Of a DNA stretch of 64,000 nucleotides, positions 11,702 through 23,301 are shown in pieces; the stretch's first letter is position 1, and each line of letters starts with the position of its first letter. Origin of the DNA: Orychophragmus violaceus (taxonomy: Eukaryota; Streptophyta; Magnoliopsida; Brassicales; Brassicaceae); the NCBI GenBank assembly GCA_030180135.1, contig CM058238.1:87800619-87864618 (forward strand), written 5' to 3'. Made by a program: the position numbers and the translations under genes. Below the pieces are notes generated by a model, which saw only the letters and a list, made by a program, of their open reading frames with translations, made no database searches and was not told the origin of the DNA.

Positions 11702-12429
11702 TCTAATATATATAATTGAGAAGTCATGTGAGAGAAACTATCTCACTTCCTCCAATCAAAACATTAGATTATGCTGACGTGTCAAGGTATTTTGGTGACT
11801 ATTCTCAAATAGATTTTTGATGACTATTGAGTTTTTTTTTTTCATCTCTCCCTTTTTGGGGAAACCGTCTCTCTCCCTTTCTCTCGAAAATTCCTAGCCA
11901 TCAAAGTCTCAGATCTCCTTCTCTCACTGTTTCAAAGAGGTAAGAAATGCACGGTCACCGATTTTCGTAACCCTAATCACTCTTTTCGTTTGTTGCAGTT
12001 TCCAAGCGGTTTCGCCATCTTCTTCTCCATCTCTCTCTTACTATCACGATCATTACTTTTCCTTAACCGTTCGATTCCTACTATCCCGATTTCGATTAAA
12101 CTTCTGTATCATCATCTTCTTCTTTTAAGGTGAGTTTAGATCTGCTTTTTTCCACATATCGCTTGATTTCCTTTTGGTTATTGTTGTTTTGCGATGCTGA
12201 TTTGCTAGATCTGTTAAGCATGCATTGTGTTGTATGATAAAATTGTTCGCATCTTTGTTTTGTGCTGCTTCGATCGTTGCTGCGTGGATCGATCTGATTT
12301 AATCGTCGATTTCTTAGAGTTTAAGTGTTAAATCTATAGATTTTGGGGATTCTTATTGCTTGGGTCGATCTGTCTCCGTTATTTTTTCGTTTTCCAATTC
12401 AGTGAGTTGGAAATGATTTCGTTCTTTAT

Positions 12430-12642
12430 GTGTATGGAGGATATAACAACCGGATGGAGACAGTGGTGACTGGTGAGGATAGGGATAGGAACAAGAACGA
12501 GGCGATGATGTTATTGGCTGAGTCTGGGATCGAGTTGGAGAGCCTGCCCAAGGACTTGGCCGCTGCTATTGATTCGAGTCAGATTCCTCGATCGGTTATC
12601 ACCCGGTTCCTCGATCTCCAGAGATTGGCCGTGATGCGGTGA
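12430..12642 (+). pseudogene. Captured RETICULATA-RELATED (RER) fragment
   Basis: An open stretch reading RNKNEAMMLLAESGIELESL, PKDLAAAIDSSQIPRSVITR and FLDLQRLAVMR. This matches the conserved start of the chloroplast-envelope RETICULATA-RELATED domain, as I recall it, and ends at a TGA where the family continues with WLMQFGG-type sequence. The upstream pyrimidine-rich leader and intron-like sequence (11830-12420) may come from the same parent. Only about 50 of several hundred domain residues are present. Confidence 0.6.
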
Positions 12643-12899
12643 CGATACATGGTTGCTAATTAGCTATATGAACTTTATGGGCAGTGTGTCCTGATTGCAC
12701 AAGGTATGTGACTTCTGACACAGATTTTTTGTCATCTTTGTTATATCTAGCTTCTGTTCCTGTAAATAATTTTGTGACCATAAGCACATATACATTTAAG
12801 AGCAATGTTAGAAGTTATATATGTGATCATTTCGTAAGCTCTATGTTTGTATATGTATCTTATTGTTTTGACACAAATTTTATGTTGTTAATATCTCTA

Positions 12900-12962
12900 G
12901 GATGGATTTGGTTCCAGCATATGTGAGGCTGCTAGGGGACAACGAGGCTGAAGTGCGAACTG
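12900..12962 (+). pseudogene. Captured PP2A scaffold A-subunit fragment
   Basis: After an AG acceptor the sequence reads LVPAYVRLLGDNEAEVR, a HEAT-repeat stretch of the plant protein phosphatase 2A A subunit (family form LVPAYVRLLRDNEAEVR). It is about 20 residues long and runs straight into RWA-like sequence, so this is a capture junction within one exon-like block. Confidence 0.65.
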
Positions 12963-12969
12963 CAGGATA

Positions 12970-13430
12970 CACTGATCCAGCTAAACCAGATCTACCACTT
13001 CTACATGAATGGAACTTCAGATCAGGACTTGACCGCTACATATGGATCATTGGAATGATATATGCCTATTTCCATCCCACTGTAACTCTTGAACCTATGG
13101 TGCTCACTGTTTTCATATCTTCTCATGACACCCACCATTAACAGTTTTTTGATATTTTGATCTCAGGTAGAGAGATGGATGGAGAAATTGGAGGAATGTG
13201 ATGCCAAGGGAAAGATTTCAATCAAGACAAGCATAATTGCAACTTCTTCTTTCGTGAGTTTGGCTTATCTCTTGCTTATGGATCATATGTATTTGATATT
13301 ATTTGGTATGTATGTGTTCCTTATATTGTTCAAGTTGGTTTACCTGTGGTACGAATACATCTACAAGCTTGACAAGGTTACATACAACAAAAATCATCCC
13401 TACACATCATGGATTCTGATAAGGTTAGTA
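12970..13430 (+). pseudogene. Captured REDUCED WALL ACETYLATION (RWA) fragment
   Basis: Three exon-like pieces read, in order, LPLLHEWNFRSGLDRYIWII (12985-13085), ERWMEKLEECDAKGKISIKT (about 13165-13255) and YLWYEYIYKLDKVTYNK with HPYTSWI (about 13335-13425). The order and spacing match consecutive exons of the RWA family (Cas1p-type multi-membrane proteins for cell-wall O-acetylation). Frame breaks and a broken acceptor context indicate a dead fragment. Confidence 0.75.
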
Positions 13431-13679
13431 TCGAAACCCTTCTCTTCATAAACGACAATTCTTGAGATAGTCTTCCTTTCTGGTTCTTCTACTTTAGCTT
13501 TAATTCTGTTGTTCCAGTGTCTAGAGATAATAACCACTGACTGCTCTTTGAATTATGTGGATTTCACTGAGACTTTCAAGAAATATTCATCCTTTTGGTT
13601 TTACTATATTTCTAAGATATTATTAATTTGAATTGATTGATATATCCTAATATGATCTAGACTTTCTGTTAAAAATACA

Positions 13680-13835
13680 GGTCAACATCAAGAGCATTGA
13701 TGAGGCCATTGTCATTGTCGCTGCTCTCTCTTTGTCATCTTCAGTGTTTTTTCTACAAGTATCTAGGAAGACCAATCAAGATTAAGACAACGTCAAAATG
13801 TTACAGCTTCTTGCAGAGAAGGGTGAGCTACCTAA
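13680..13835 (+). pseudogene. Captured KEA-type K+/H+ antiporter fragment
   Basis: After an AG the frame reads VNIKSIDEAIVIVAALSLSS and later LQLLAEKGEL, matching the CPA2 transport domain of KEA K+/H+ antiporters. About 14 codons of extra sequence with a stop lie between these two blocks, where the family is continuous. It is the last recognisable captured piece in Helitron 2. Confidence 0.55.
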
Positions 13836-15090
13836 CACCAATACCCTTTGTCATAGTCTGTTCCCCTCTTGCCACTGTTTCCAATCGACATATTCCATAC
13901 GTAACATTTGCATTCCATATTCAAAACATAGACTACTTCTTCTTCTTTAACCGTCGTTTCCTACATTTACCAATAATTTTTTTTGTAACATTTGCATTAC
14001 TTGAAGCATTGAAGATGTAGCCTGGGTATTTATTTTCTCAGATGTTATCTTTAAACTGTATAAGAAAAATGGGAGAGAGAAGCAAATGGTTTAAATTTTA
14101 CAAGAAAAGAATATCACATTTAAATATGAAGTCTACTTTAACCATTTCATGACAAGTTGAATCTAAATATAGATTTCTGTTTTTACACTAAAAGTTTTTA
14201 GGCTAAAAATTTGGGAATTACTTTGACCATACATCACCGAAACAAATTCTAATTAAAAAATTTCATATGATGAGAATGTATGAAGAAGTCAAAATTATTT
14301 TCAAGTTTAGAGAGTTTATTATGTCTTCTATTTTTGTTGTCTGTAAATTTACAAAAAAATGTGTGGTATAAGCAAATACTTTTCTAAACAATAATATTTG
14401 TTATTTCAAACTATAGGTAATGTCGAATTTTACAATGCATTAATAGATTATATTTTTTACCTATGATAAAAGTATAATATACATATAATAGAATGCTTTT
14501 TATGTGGATTTAGAGTTCAAATTTAATGCGAGTATTGTGTATAGAGCTAAAACTTTATAATGGAGAATATTATATGGATGATAGGAGTATGTTTTCTAAT
14601 CTTACTATTCTTGCATTTCCAAAATTAAAATATAATGATGAATATAATCTTTAATTTTGGGAAGTATATATATATATATATATATTTTTTGTTCATCAAA
14701 TATTCCGTTAATTATTTTAGATAATGTTTAAATGTCTGTTGGTTTAATTTATTTTTAAGCAAAAGTATGACAATGGAACGTATTATTAATGTAAACTCTA
14801 AAATCGAATATACACATATATACAACCACATACATTAAAAATAATATTTGGAATAAAATGAATATATATAATCCAATGATTGTATCCAATGGATTAAAGT
14901 TATTGTATTCAAAGCTCTAACCCCAAATATGAATGGTTAAAGATTTTGACCATAATTTTTTTAATAAATTTGTTTAGGATTCAAAAGAATAATAAAGTTC
15001 TTTTCTCATGTTACAATTCTAGGAATGAATATTCACTTATGTACAACCCATACCTGATATATTATTTGGAAAAAAAAAATTGTTTATGAT
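13836..15090. other. Helitron 2 distal filler, AT-rich
   Basis: No captured coding sequence is recognisable. It is AT-rich, with a (TA)n tract near 14667-14686. Confidence 0.5.
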
Positions 15091-15095
15091 CCAAT

Positions 15096-15124
15096 GTGCG
15101 AGTACGCACGGACCAGAATACTAG
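15096..15124 (+). other. Helitron 2 terminal hairpin and CTAG end
   Basis: The stem is GTGCG/CGCAC with loop AGTA, an 11-base spacer, then terminal CTAG followed by T. Known to be the rolling-circle termination signal in Helitrons. Confidence 0.85.
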
Positions 15125-15497
15125 TTGATCTATATAAAAAAAAAAATTCTGAAAACAAGTCTCAAATCTAAAATAAACGGGTGAAGGTGGTGACGTATTC
15201 ATTTCTTTCGTGATTGGTGAAGAAATGACGGCTGTAATAATGAAAAGAATAATTAACAAAAAGATGCTTCGAACAAGCTGTCAACACTTTAACACATGTC
15301 TCCCTCCACTGAGAGTATACAAAAGAACTCTTTCTTCTGGAATCTTCTTTTATCCTTCACGTTTAAGGAAAACGTTATATAACTAATCTATTATCGAGAA
15401 AATTAGCATTCACTTAACCTTATTAACTTATTACTGGAGAGCGTAATAAATTAGCATCGTTCTTATGTTTCACCATTATTTGCGATCTTTTACGTTT
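15125..15497 (+). repeat. Duplicated segment, copy 1, right part
   Basis: Matches 17078-17320 and then 35383-35460. It holds the uninterrupted version of the site where Helitron 1 sits in copy 2, with about 30 extra bases between two GAAAA runs (15370-15405). The assembly gap cuts it. Confidence 0.85.
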
Positions 15498-15997
15498 NNN
15501 NNNNNNNNNNNNNNNNNNNNNNNNNNNNNNNNNNNNNNNNNNNNNNNNNNNNNNNNNNNNNNNNNNNNNNNNNNNNNNNNNNNNNNNNNNNNNNNNNNNN
15601 NNNNNNNNNNNNNNNNNNNNNNNNNNNNNNNNNNNNNNNNNNNNNNNNNNNNNNNNNNNNNNNNNNNNNNNNNNNNNNNNNNNNNNNNNNNNNNNNNNNN
15701 NNNNNNNNNNNNNNNNNNNNNNNNNNNNNNNNNNNNNNNNNNNNNNNNNNNNNNNNNNNNNNNNNNNNNNNNNNNNNNNNNNNNNNNNNNNNNNNNNNNN
15801 NNNNNNNNNNNNNNNNNNNNNNNNNNNNNNNNNNNNNNNNNNNNNNNNNNNNNNNNNNNNNNNNNNNNNNNNNNNNNNNNNNNNNNNNNNNNNNNNNNNN
15901 NNNNNNNNNNNNNNNNNNNNNNNNNNNNNNNNNNNNNNNNNNNNNNNNNNNNNNNNNNNNNNNNNNNNNNNNNNNNNNNNNNNNNNNNNNNNNNNNN
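15498..15997. other. Assembly gap, 500 N
   Basis: Exactly 500 undetermined bases, a conventional placeholder, so the true length is unknown. Open frames across it are artefacts. Confidence 1.
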
Positions 15998-16847
15998 GTA
16001 TTAGGTAAAATTACCAAAATGCCCTTCAAATCTTGAAAACTATGAAAATGCCTCTCGTTGACTTTTTTACTGCCCGTTGACCAATTTTAAGAGACAGGGT
16101 GTTACGATATACATGAGAAGATTTTAAAATGGAAATTACATAACTTGAAAGAAAACAATAACATTTTTTTATTTTGAAAGTAATTGTTATACACAAATTA
16201 GACTAATCATGAAAGTTGATACAAGTCTTTAGCAATAAAATATGTACTTGATCATGTTACTAAAACACATAATTATTTTTATTTACGTTATAATTTTATC
16301 TATTTCTAAAAGGTTTTGTTCAAAAGTTAAATACCACATCATGAATATTTAATTTATAAAATATGACACAGTAGTAATAATTAAAGATAGGAGATATAAA
16401 AAGATCAATTATATTTTAATAAGTATATTATATCATAAATAAATTTTTATAAAAACAACTTGTGAAAATAATGAACTAAGAATAGAAAACTAGAAGGAAA
16501 ACCAAAAATAACGTAAATATAGAGGAATAGAGCACACAAGAAAAAAAGAAGCAGAAAAACCAAGTAAATTAGAAAGTACATTTGGATGAGACTTTTACTT
16601 TATTATATATTTTAAAATGAAATAGTAGATAATATTTGTTTTATTTTCACTTTTAAGATATTCTACTCATACGATAATTTTTCTTATCAAATATTTTACG
16701 AAATCATTCTCTTCTATGCATGAATTATAATCATTCTACAATAATATTAAAAAATAACTAAATTTTATTTTGTAAATATATATATTTTAAAAAGAATATC
16801 TACAAAATAATTCGCAGTGTAGCGTGGATACCTACATAGTACTACTA
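15998..16847. other. AT-rich intergenic, nothing recognised
   Basis: No open frame, terminal repeat or RNA gene is visible. The short block at 15998-16080 (AAATGCCC, AAATGCCTC) looks like a decayed repeat. Confidence 0.4.
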
Positions 16848-17320
16848 ACATCACGTTTTTGAGGGGGGATAAATGTGGATATTAAAACAAAATTTTCAAG
16901 AATTGAACACTATGACTATTAATATCTTAAGTTTCCACCAGACCACATTAATTTATTTACTAACATCAAGTTTGTGATATAACAACCATAGAATAATTGC
17001 TAAGAACTCTAAGATACCAACTAAACTCAAGTTTTTCTTAAACTAGCTCAAGTTTCAAATTTTAAATATCTAGGATCTATAAAATAAAGTTCATGAAAAC
17101 AAGTCTGAAATCTAAAATAAACGGTGAAGGTGGTGAAGTATTCATTTCTTTCGTCATTGGTGACGGCTGTAATAATGGAAAGAATAATTCCAAAAAGATG
17201 CTTCGAACAAGCTGTCACACTTTGACACATGTCTCCCTCCATTGATGGTATACAAAAGTAGTAGCAATATTTAATCTTTCTCTTCTGGGATCTTCTTTTC
17301 TCCTTTACGTTCAAGGAAAA
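16848..17320 (+). repeat. Duplicated segment, copy 2, left part
   Basis: Second copy of the unit at 11490-11701 plus 15125-15370. It is continuous where copy 1 is split by Helitron 2, so it serves as that Helitron's empty site. It ends at CAAGGAAAA, where Helitron 1 begins; homology to copy 1 resumes at 35383. Confidence 0.85.
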
Positions 17321-17351
17321 CTAGGATCTGTAACCCCCCGCGCACGCGCGG
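17321..17351 (-). other. Helitron 1 terminal hairpin and CTAG end
   Basis: Read on the minus strand: CCGCGCGTGCGCGG folds as a five- to six-base-pair stem, followed by GGGGTTACAGATC and CTAG. This is the canonical Helitron 3' end. Confidence 0.85.
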
Positions 17352-17729
17352 AGGTGGTGTATCATTTATATATGATCTATATTTGGTTTAGAGTTTAGGT
17401 CCTTCATTCTTCTAATGAGTTGTTTATTTGGTTTTGTAAATTTGGTAGTGGTAATTTTTTTTTTATGTCTCACACACTCTTGTCAGTTTTCCAGTTGAAA
17501 TATGTCTCTCTATATCTGTAAATAATCATTTATCTAACCTTTTTTGTGTACTTCCTATTCGGAATTCTGGAAGTAAAATCTAGGCATTGTTTTTCTCTGA
17601 ACATAATTTTCTCAATCCCTTGTTGTTTATCATTTAGAATATAAATGTCATATTTTCTAAGTTTTTTGTTTTCTAAGTAGGAGGAGATGATGGTAAATGT
17701 TTACCATGTTCTGATTGCATCTTTGCATC

Positions 17730-17877
17730 ATGTGAGTTGACGAGGGTATTTGTTAAAGTACTCATGGTAATTAGTATGCACATGCGATTTTCTAATTCTA
17801 CGAATGTGAGTTGACGATTTTGTTTGTTAAAGTACTCATGGTAATTAGTATGCACATGCGATTTTCTAATTCTACGA
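17730..17877. repeat. 74-bp tandem duplication in Helitron 1
   Basis: Two near-identical units beginning TGTGAGTTGACGA at 17731 and 17805, both containing GTACTCATGGTAATTAGTAT and GCACATGCGATTTTC. They differ by a few bases near the start. Confidence 0.85.
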
Positions 17878-18399
17878 ATGGGTATTTGAAGACAGATGTT
17901 GCTAGAAATATTTGTTATCAACGCCCGTTACTCCCATTTAAAATTAAGTCAGAAACAGTGGGTAACGTGAAGCCCACTTAAAAACACAAATAGCAGTACA
18001 AATATTTAAAAAGTTAAAAGAGCCGAGTACATCAATCTGGAGTGTAAAAACATTGGGGGGCTTTATTTCGAGATCACCGAAGGACTAATCACGGCCATGT
18101 TTGCGGGTCTTTGACACATCTTTGCTTGAATATCTATGGACTTGTTCTTCTGGTGATGTGCAGGCTTGGAGGTCTCGTTCTTGTTCATAGTGGATGGTGG
18201 GTTGTCCGGAGGTGGAATGTCGCCTGCCACCAGCATTTAGTATGTTTTTTGTGAGACATGTGTTGTGTTACAATAAGCTCAAATTGTATCTATCATGTAA
18301 GGCAGGAGGGTCTAATTATGTTAAGAGATGAATTCATTCACACTTCCTCCTGAGCATTCTTAATGCCAAATACCAGCAAGAAGCTGGTTTCTACAAACT
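17878..18399. other. Helitron 1 interior, unassigned
   Basis: Moderate GC content, possibly further captured sequence around 18110-18240, but I do not recognise a protein on either strand. Confidence 0.4.
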
Positions 18400-18523
18400 T
18401 TCTTCTTCACAGGCTTCAAAATCTTGTTAGCGCACTTCGCGGCATCTGTGGCATGGATGCCTTCATAGACCTCACTGTATTTTCCCCTTCCCACCTTCTT
18501 CACCACTTCATAATCATCATGTA
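18400..18523 (-). pseudogene. Captured casein kinase II alpha-subunit fragment
   Basis: The minus strand reads DDYEVVKKVGRGKYSEVYEG, then IHATDAAKCANKILKPVKKK. This is the glycine-rich loop and the lysine-motif strand of CK2 alpha (family form VRKVGRGKYSEVFEG...KILKPVKKKK). The sequence departs from the family right after KKK. It is about 40 of some 330 residues, a single exon piece, and cannot be a kinase. Confidence 0.8.
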
Positions 18524-19125
18524 CACTGCATCATCACTGAAGCTACCTTAAACACTAATATACGAAATATCATCACACACACCATACACAAACTCAAGAT
18601 AAACACACATTCTCCAAAGAGTAACCACACCATATACTCTCAATCATAGTAGGTATTATCCAGAGGGGATATCTTGATATCAGCTTTAGATTCCTCAAGG
18701 AATGACCTGAGTCAAAAGAAAGAAATGTCTTAACTTTTGTGAAAGCAGTACTACTGAGGTCTCTACTCCTTAAGCCAAAGCTAGAAAATGCAACGCCATA
18801 ATCTAAAACTTAAGAATAATTAAATATCCCAGACAAACACTAACACTTTAATGTGAATCATCTCTAATATCCATAAAACCTTTACGACTGTTATAAGGTC
18901 TTGGCTTGTTTACACACGCATTCAGAGGAAAAAAATACTCTCTTAAAATGAATCAGACGAAATTTGAGTATGTAAACAATGCACGGACATGAGCAGATAC
19001 ATCTAGATGTTAGTTGGTCGTTTATTGTGTTACAGTGAGATGTGTTAAGGGAAGGAGGCCCTGGAAGCTCTGAGTCTCTGACAATCTCATAGAATACACT
19101 GAGACAAATTCAGTACAAAAACTTA
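18524..19125. other. Helitron 1 interior, intron-like
   Basis: Follows a GTAAGT donor after the BTR1-like exon (minus strand) and probably represents captured intron sequence of that gene. No coding similarity is recognised. Confidence 0.4.
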
Positions 19126-19141
19126 CTTGATGGTGGCCACT
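19126..19141 (-). pseudogene. Distal end of the BTR1-like KH exon, split by element B
   Basis: On the minus strand this completes the exon begun at 33714-33797: codons for V-A-T-I-K, then a GTAAGT donor. Element B sits between the two halves. Confidence 0.7.
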
Positions 19142-20587
19142 TGATGTTATCACATTTTAGGCATTTTAGTTTGGTAAATATTCATGTTTTAGTTACAAAT
19201 TTCATTGAGTCTTGTTGTTTTCTTGAGTCTTTTATTTTATTTAGTAGTTATATGTCATTTAGAGTTAGACTTTGCATTTTAGTGTTTTTGGGAGTGTTTT
19301 ATTTCATTTTACAGGATGTTGGATATTTACAAGGGAGATTGCAAGGAGTGTAATTGGTAAGAGTCAACAATTGTGTGCTAATGGAGTCATATAGCGTAAG
19401 GGAGCATGTTCACGTGGTGAAAACGGACCTCAGGCCCAAGCCACCATCAAGCCCAAGCCTGCAAAGCCCCCCCCCAGACGACAAGTTTCATGGTGAGTGG
19501 ACAGCAGGTGGTAGCGGCTTGCGTATCGGCACACGTATCGGTTTAGCCAACCGATACGCTCCGTCGACAATATATCCGAGAGCGCGTATCGGGTTCCATA
19601 TCGACCAGCCTGACCGATACAGTCATCAGATTTTCACTTGGATCCGGGTCAATACCCGGTTTGTGCCGGGTTGACCCGGTTCGTGCTCCTTTACTATTTA
19701 AAGCCAAAAACCTGATTTTTGTTTTTTTTAAGCTTTATTGTAGGTTCTAAACACTTTTTAAAAGAAGATTGAATCTTTTCTTAATCTAAGTCTTGTTTTG
19801 TGTTGATTTCTTTTCTCCTTCTTTTAATCTTTTGCTAATCATCATGTTTAACATTATTCTCATGGATTTTGTTGAACTTAGAATGATTAGTGAGTAGTCT
19901 CCTTTTGAGCTTTTGGGTTAGGAAGATTTGAGTGATTAGGGGTTGAATCTTGATGTCTAGGGCTTAATTTTGATTGATCCTTTCTCATTAAATGTTCTTA
20001 TTGCTAGATTAGGCTTAGCTAACCTTGATCTAGAACTTTGGGATTTTATTGCACATAAGGTGTTCTATGAAATGCTAGCTTTGATTTAATGAGAGCTTTA
20101 TATTCGTAGCCAATGACAATTGATGTTTAAGGTGTTTAGTAGCTAAAGGACTTGTGATTAATGCATGCTTGCTTGTGATTAGCCAATGAGAGTTGATGTT
20201 TAATGCTTGATTAGCACAGGGTTAATGACATGAGAGTGTATTAACTTGAATTAGTGTTCCTAAGCTAAAGGATTAGCATTTTAATGTTGTGTTTGACATC
20301 TTGATTCAATGCTTAGTTACTTAGATCAATTTCCTATACCCAAGAGCTTGATCTTTAATCATCTATTTGAATTATCTTGTTTGTTCTCTCTTGCTTGATT
20401 TTATTGCTTGATATTATTAAATTGCACTTAGGATATTAGAATTTCAACTTGAATTTGAGTAACTTGACTAATCTGGTTTGGTGCATTCTTATTGGCATAA
20501 TCCAATCCCATTTTGGTTCGATACCTCTCACTACACGATAAGTAAGAGGAATTGATACCTCAAGGAATCAAACAATTCCTGTTATCA
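19142..20587 (+). repeat. 5' LTR of element B
   Basis: 1446 bp, TGATGTTATCAC...GTTATCA. It contains an inverted repeat CGTATCGGTT/AACCGATACG at 19534-19558 and related CGTATCGG copies at 19521-19622. Confidence 0.93.
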
Positions 20588-20590
20588 ATT

Positions 20591-20603
20591 TGGCGCCGTT
20601 GCC
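20591..20603 (+). promoter_or_regulatory. Primer binding site of element B, tRNA-Asp
   Basis: TGGCGCCGTTGCC pairs with 13 bases of the tRNA-Asp 3' end, three bases after the LTR. Complementarity is shorter than in elements A and D, where it covers 18 bases. Confidence 0.85.
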
Positions 20604-20702
20604 ATTTTGGGAACTTGGATAGATCAATTAGATTTCCTTTCCTATTTAGATCAAGTTTTGGTTACTAATCTTGTTTCTTCGTCTTGCTTTGATGACAGGT
20701 GC

Positions 20703-22556
20703 ATGAACCTATGTAGCAGAGGACCAACGAACTTAGTTGCACGGGTTACAGACATCAAGGCACTTGAGCGACAATTAGCAAGGGAAAGACGTGCTTTAGA
20801 GAGAGCTGTGCATTTGGAAAGACTCGGGTTGGAACAGGAAGAAGTGGTTCAGCCTCAGTTTGAGCCTATCGAGCAGCCAATTATGGATCTAAATGGTCAA
20901 CAGGATCAACAGGGCCAATAGGGCCATCAACAACAGCAGCACCAAAGGCCACCTCGAGCCATTGGTGATGGAGATGCACTGGATACAAATGCAAACCGGC
21001 AAGGAATCATTCCACCACCGGTGAACAACAACAACTTTGACATCCGGGCTATGGTGATGAACATGGTGCAAAATAACCAGTTTCATGGGCTTGCATCTGA
21101 GGATCCCTTGCAACACTTGGACACATTTGATAAGATTTGTGCTACTACAAGGCTTAATGGTGTGACTGATGATGGTTTGAAGATGCGTCTCTTCATCTTC
21201 TCTTTGGCGGATAGAGCTAAGGATTGGGAAAGCACCATCCCTCCGGGTTCAATTACTACTTGGGGAGACCTTAAGAAGGCTTTCTTGAAGAAGTTCTTCT
21301 CACCTACTAGGACTGCCCGTTTTCGCAATGAGCTATCCGGGTTTGTGCAACGCAATAATGAGAGCTTTGCTGAAGCTTGGGAGAGGTTCAATAAGCTAAC
21401 TACTCAGTGTCCCCACCACGGTTTCACTAAGGAGACACTACTCAGTAACCTCTATCGCGGAGTGCTTCCTAGAATGCGGGCGATGCTAGACTCTTGTAGC
21501 AATGGACACTTCCTAGGGAAGGGTGTTGATGAAGCTATGGAACTAATTGAGAACCTTGCCACAAGCGATGGTAATTATAACGAGGATTATGAGCGCACCA
21601 ATAGAGGATCTTCTTCTTCTTCGGATGAGAGGTATGAAAAGGAAATCAAAGCCTTAAATGAGAAGATAGACAAGATGATCTCCTCTAGCCAAAAGCAAAT
21701 CAGCTTTGTGGGCAACTATGAGAATGCACAGCCCTTGCTCTATAGTGTCGAAGAGGATATGACACAAGAGGAGATTAACTTCATTGCGGGGCAAGGTGGT
21801 TTCAACAAAGGCTTCAACACCAACTACCGAAACCACCCAAACCTCTCATATCGCAACCCCAATGTGGCAAACCCTCAAGACCAAGTCTATCCCCAAGCTC
21901 CACCTCAAGGACAAGCTCAACAACAAGGGCAGCAAAGCTTTGCTCAAACACCTCAACCGACGCCTTTTGTTCCCTACAACACTCAACAAGGAGGATTTGT
22001 CTCTAAACCTCAGTACCAAGGGCAACAAGGAGGATTTGTGCCTAAGCAACAATTTGCTCCACCCGGTTTTGCACCTCAACAACAACAAGCTGTTACTTCT
22101 TCCAGTATGGATTCTGAACTCAAGGGTCTGGTGCAACAACTTCTACAAGGACAAGCTTCAGGGGCAGTGGAAGTAAGGGATCTCAAGAGTGAGCTGCAAA
22201 ACTTAACATCTAGGGTCCTCAACATGGAGAAGCAAAATGGGAAGGCTGATTCTACCAACCATTGCAACACCATCCATTCAAATGTTGACCATGAAAAGGT
22301 TGTAGCTGAACTTGAAGCCCTTGTCTATGGTTCTCCACTTGAGAAGGAGAAAGATGATAAGCTGGATGAAGAGGACATCATTGAGGAGTTTCTTCTTGGT
22401 CTTTGTGATGAAACCATACATGAAGACATGGTTGAGGAAGAGACACACACGACCAAATTAGCTCCTACTTCACTTCCTAAGCTAGGAGCACCGGGCAAGT
22501 TCTCATTATCTTGCTCTCTTGGTCACTTGAGAATTGAGGATGCCTTGTGTGATACA
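20703..22556 (+). pseudogene. Gag (and start of protease) of element B
   Basis: ATG at 20703 begins MNLCSRGPTNLVARVTDI, the usual start of Athila-type Gag. One in-frame TAG interrupts it at 20919-20921. The frame is then open to 22556. The conserved gag core lies around 21080-21480 (LDTFDKICATTRLNGVTDDG, LFIFSLADRAKDWE, WGDLKKAFLKKFF, FAEAWERFNKLTTQCPHHG). A Gln-rich region and an acidic tail follow. The frame reaches ALCDT, the first part of the aspartic-protease active site, exactly where copia 1 is inserted. Gag coats the RNA genome; this copy is inactivated by the stop and the insertion. Confidence 0.88.
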
Positions 22557-23288
22557 TGTTGGGATTATGTCCTGAAATAATATTGTACTCACTCTAGAGA
22601 TAGTTGTATTGTCGAGATCGGACAATTCATATGATACTGGGTAGTCATAATGTTTTGCTAGAAACCGCTTATGACAAATGAGTTGTAACTCATTTCCAGT
22701 ATCGTGTGAACCTACAGGGTCACACACCTAAGCAAGTTGGACATAGTTCGTATGGGATTGATCATTGGCATATGGTCTGGTCGATGTGTATTGGATACAC
22801 ATCGAATATAAGTTTTAATGAGGTGTGTCGATCGACACCATTGGGTGCGTCGGTCGACACAAGACGTGTGTCGATCGACACCACTAAGTGTGTCGGTCGA
22901 CACAAGGCCGAAACCGAAACTGATGTTTCGGTTTATGTCGAGGTCTGTATATAAGTGATCTTATAATCTCGACCTAAGGAGACGAGCGCCGCCCAGACAG
23001 TGTTTTCTCAGAGAGAAAACACAGAAACCTCAAAGAACTCAGTTCCCAGGAGATCCGAGCCCCGGTACTAGCATCCCGGCGGATTCCAGCTTGTGTGTGT
23101 GTGGACTGCAGTAGAGGCGCAGCATTTGAGGCGCTCCAGAAATCTCGTTTATCTGACCATCTTCCGCTGCCAATCTCCAGGTAAACATGAGATCAGATCC
23201 TTGATTCAATTAACTAGACCCTAGATCCTAGGCTTCAGGAACATGGCAGCAATTCTGAATCTGGTAGAATTGGCTTGAAGTTCCAACA
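22557..23288 (+). repeat. 5' LTR of copia 1
   Basis: TGTTGGGA...CCAACA. Four palindromic motifs of the TGTCGATCGACAC/TGTCGGTCGACAC type lie in 22822-22903. Confidence 0.93.
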
Positions 23289-23289
23289 G

Positions 23290-23301
23290 TGGTATCAGAG
23301 C
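23290..23301 (+). promoter_or_regulatory. Primer binding site of copia 1, initiator tRNA-Met
   Basis: TGGTATCAGAGC, the classical plant copia PBS complementary to the 3' end of initiator tRNA-Met, directly after the LTR. Confidence 0.92.

Larger units (their letters stand above)
11702..15124 (+). mobile_element. Helitron 2, non-autonomous, with four captured gene fragments
   Basis: The 5' end begins TC after an A (TCTAATATATATAATTGAGA). The 3' end is a hairpin with GTGCG/CGCAC arms (15096-15109), eleven bases, then CTAG and a T. These are the diagnostic Helitron termini, inserted between A and T without duplicating the target. The boundaries are confirmed by copy 2 of the duplicated segment (about 17060-17080), which lacks the insertion at the matching place. 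No Rep/helicase is present. Inside are pieces resembling RETICULATA-RELATED, PP2A-A, RWA and KEA genes, all read on the plus strand. Confidence 0.88.

Noticed and set aside
15465..16029. Open frames of 179 codons on both strands
   Set aside because: They consist of the 500-base assembly gap read as unknown residues.
18363..18551. Plus-strand 62-codon frame
   Set aside because: Shadow of the CK2 alpha fragment on the other strand.
22822..22903. CRISPR-like array of short regular palindromes
   Set aside because: Plant nuclear DNA, repeats inside an LTR with variable spacing and no spacers of even length.
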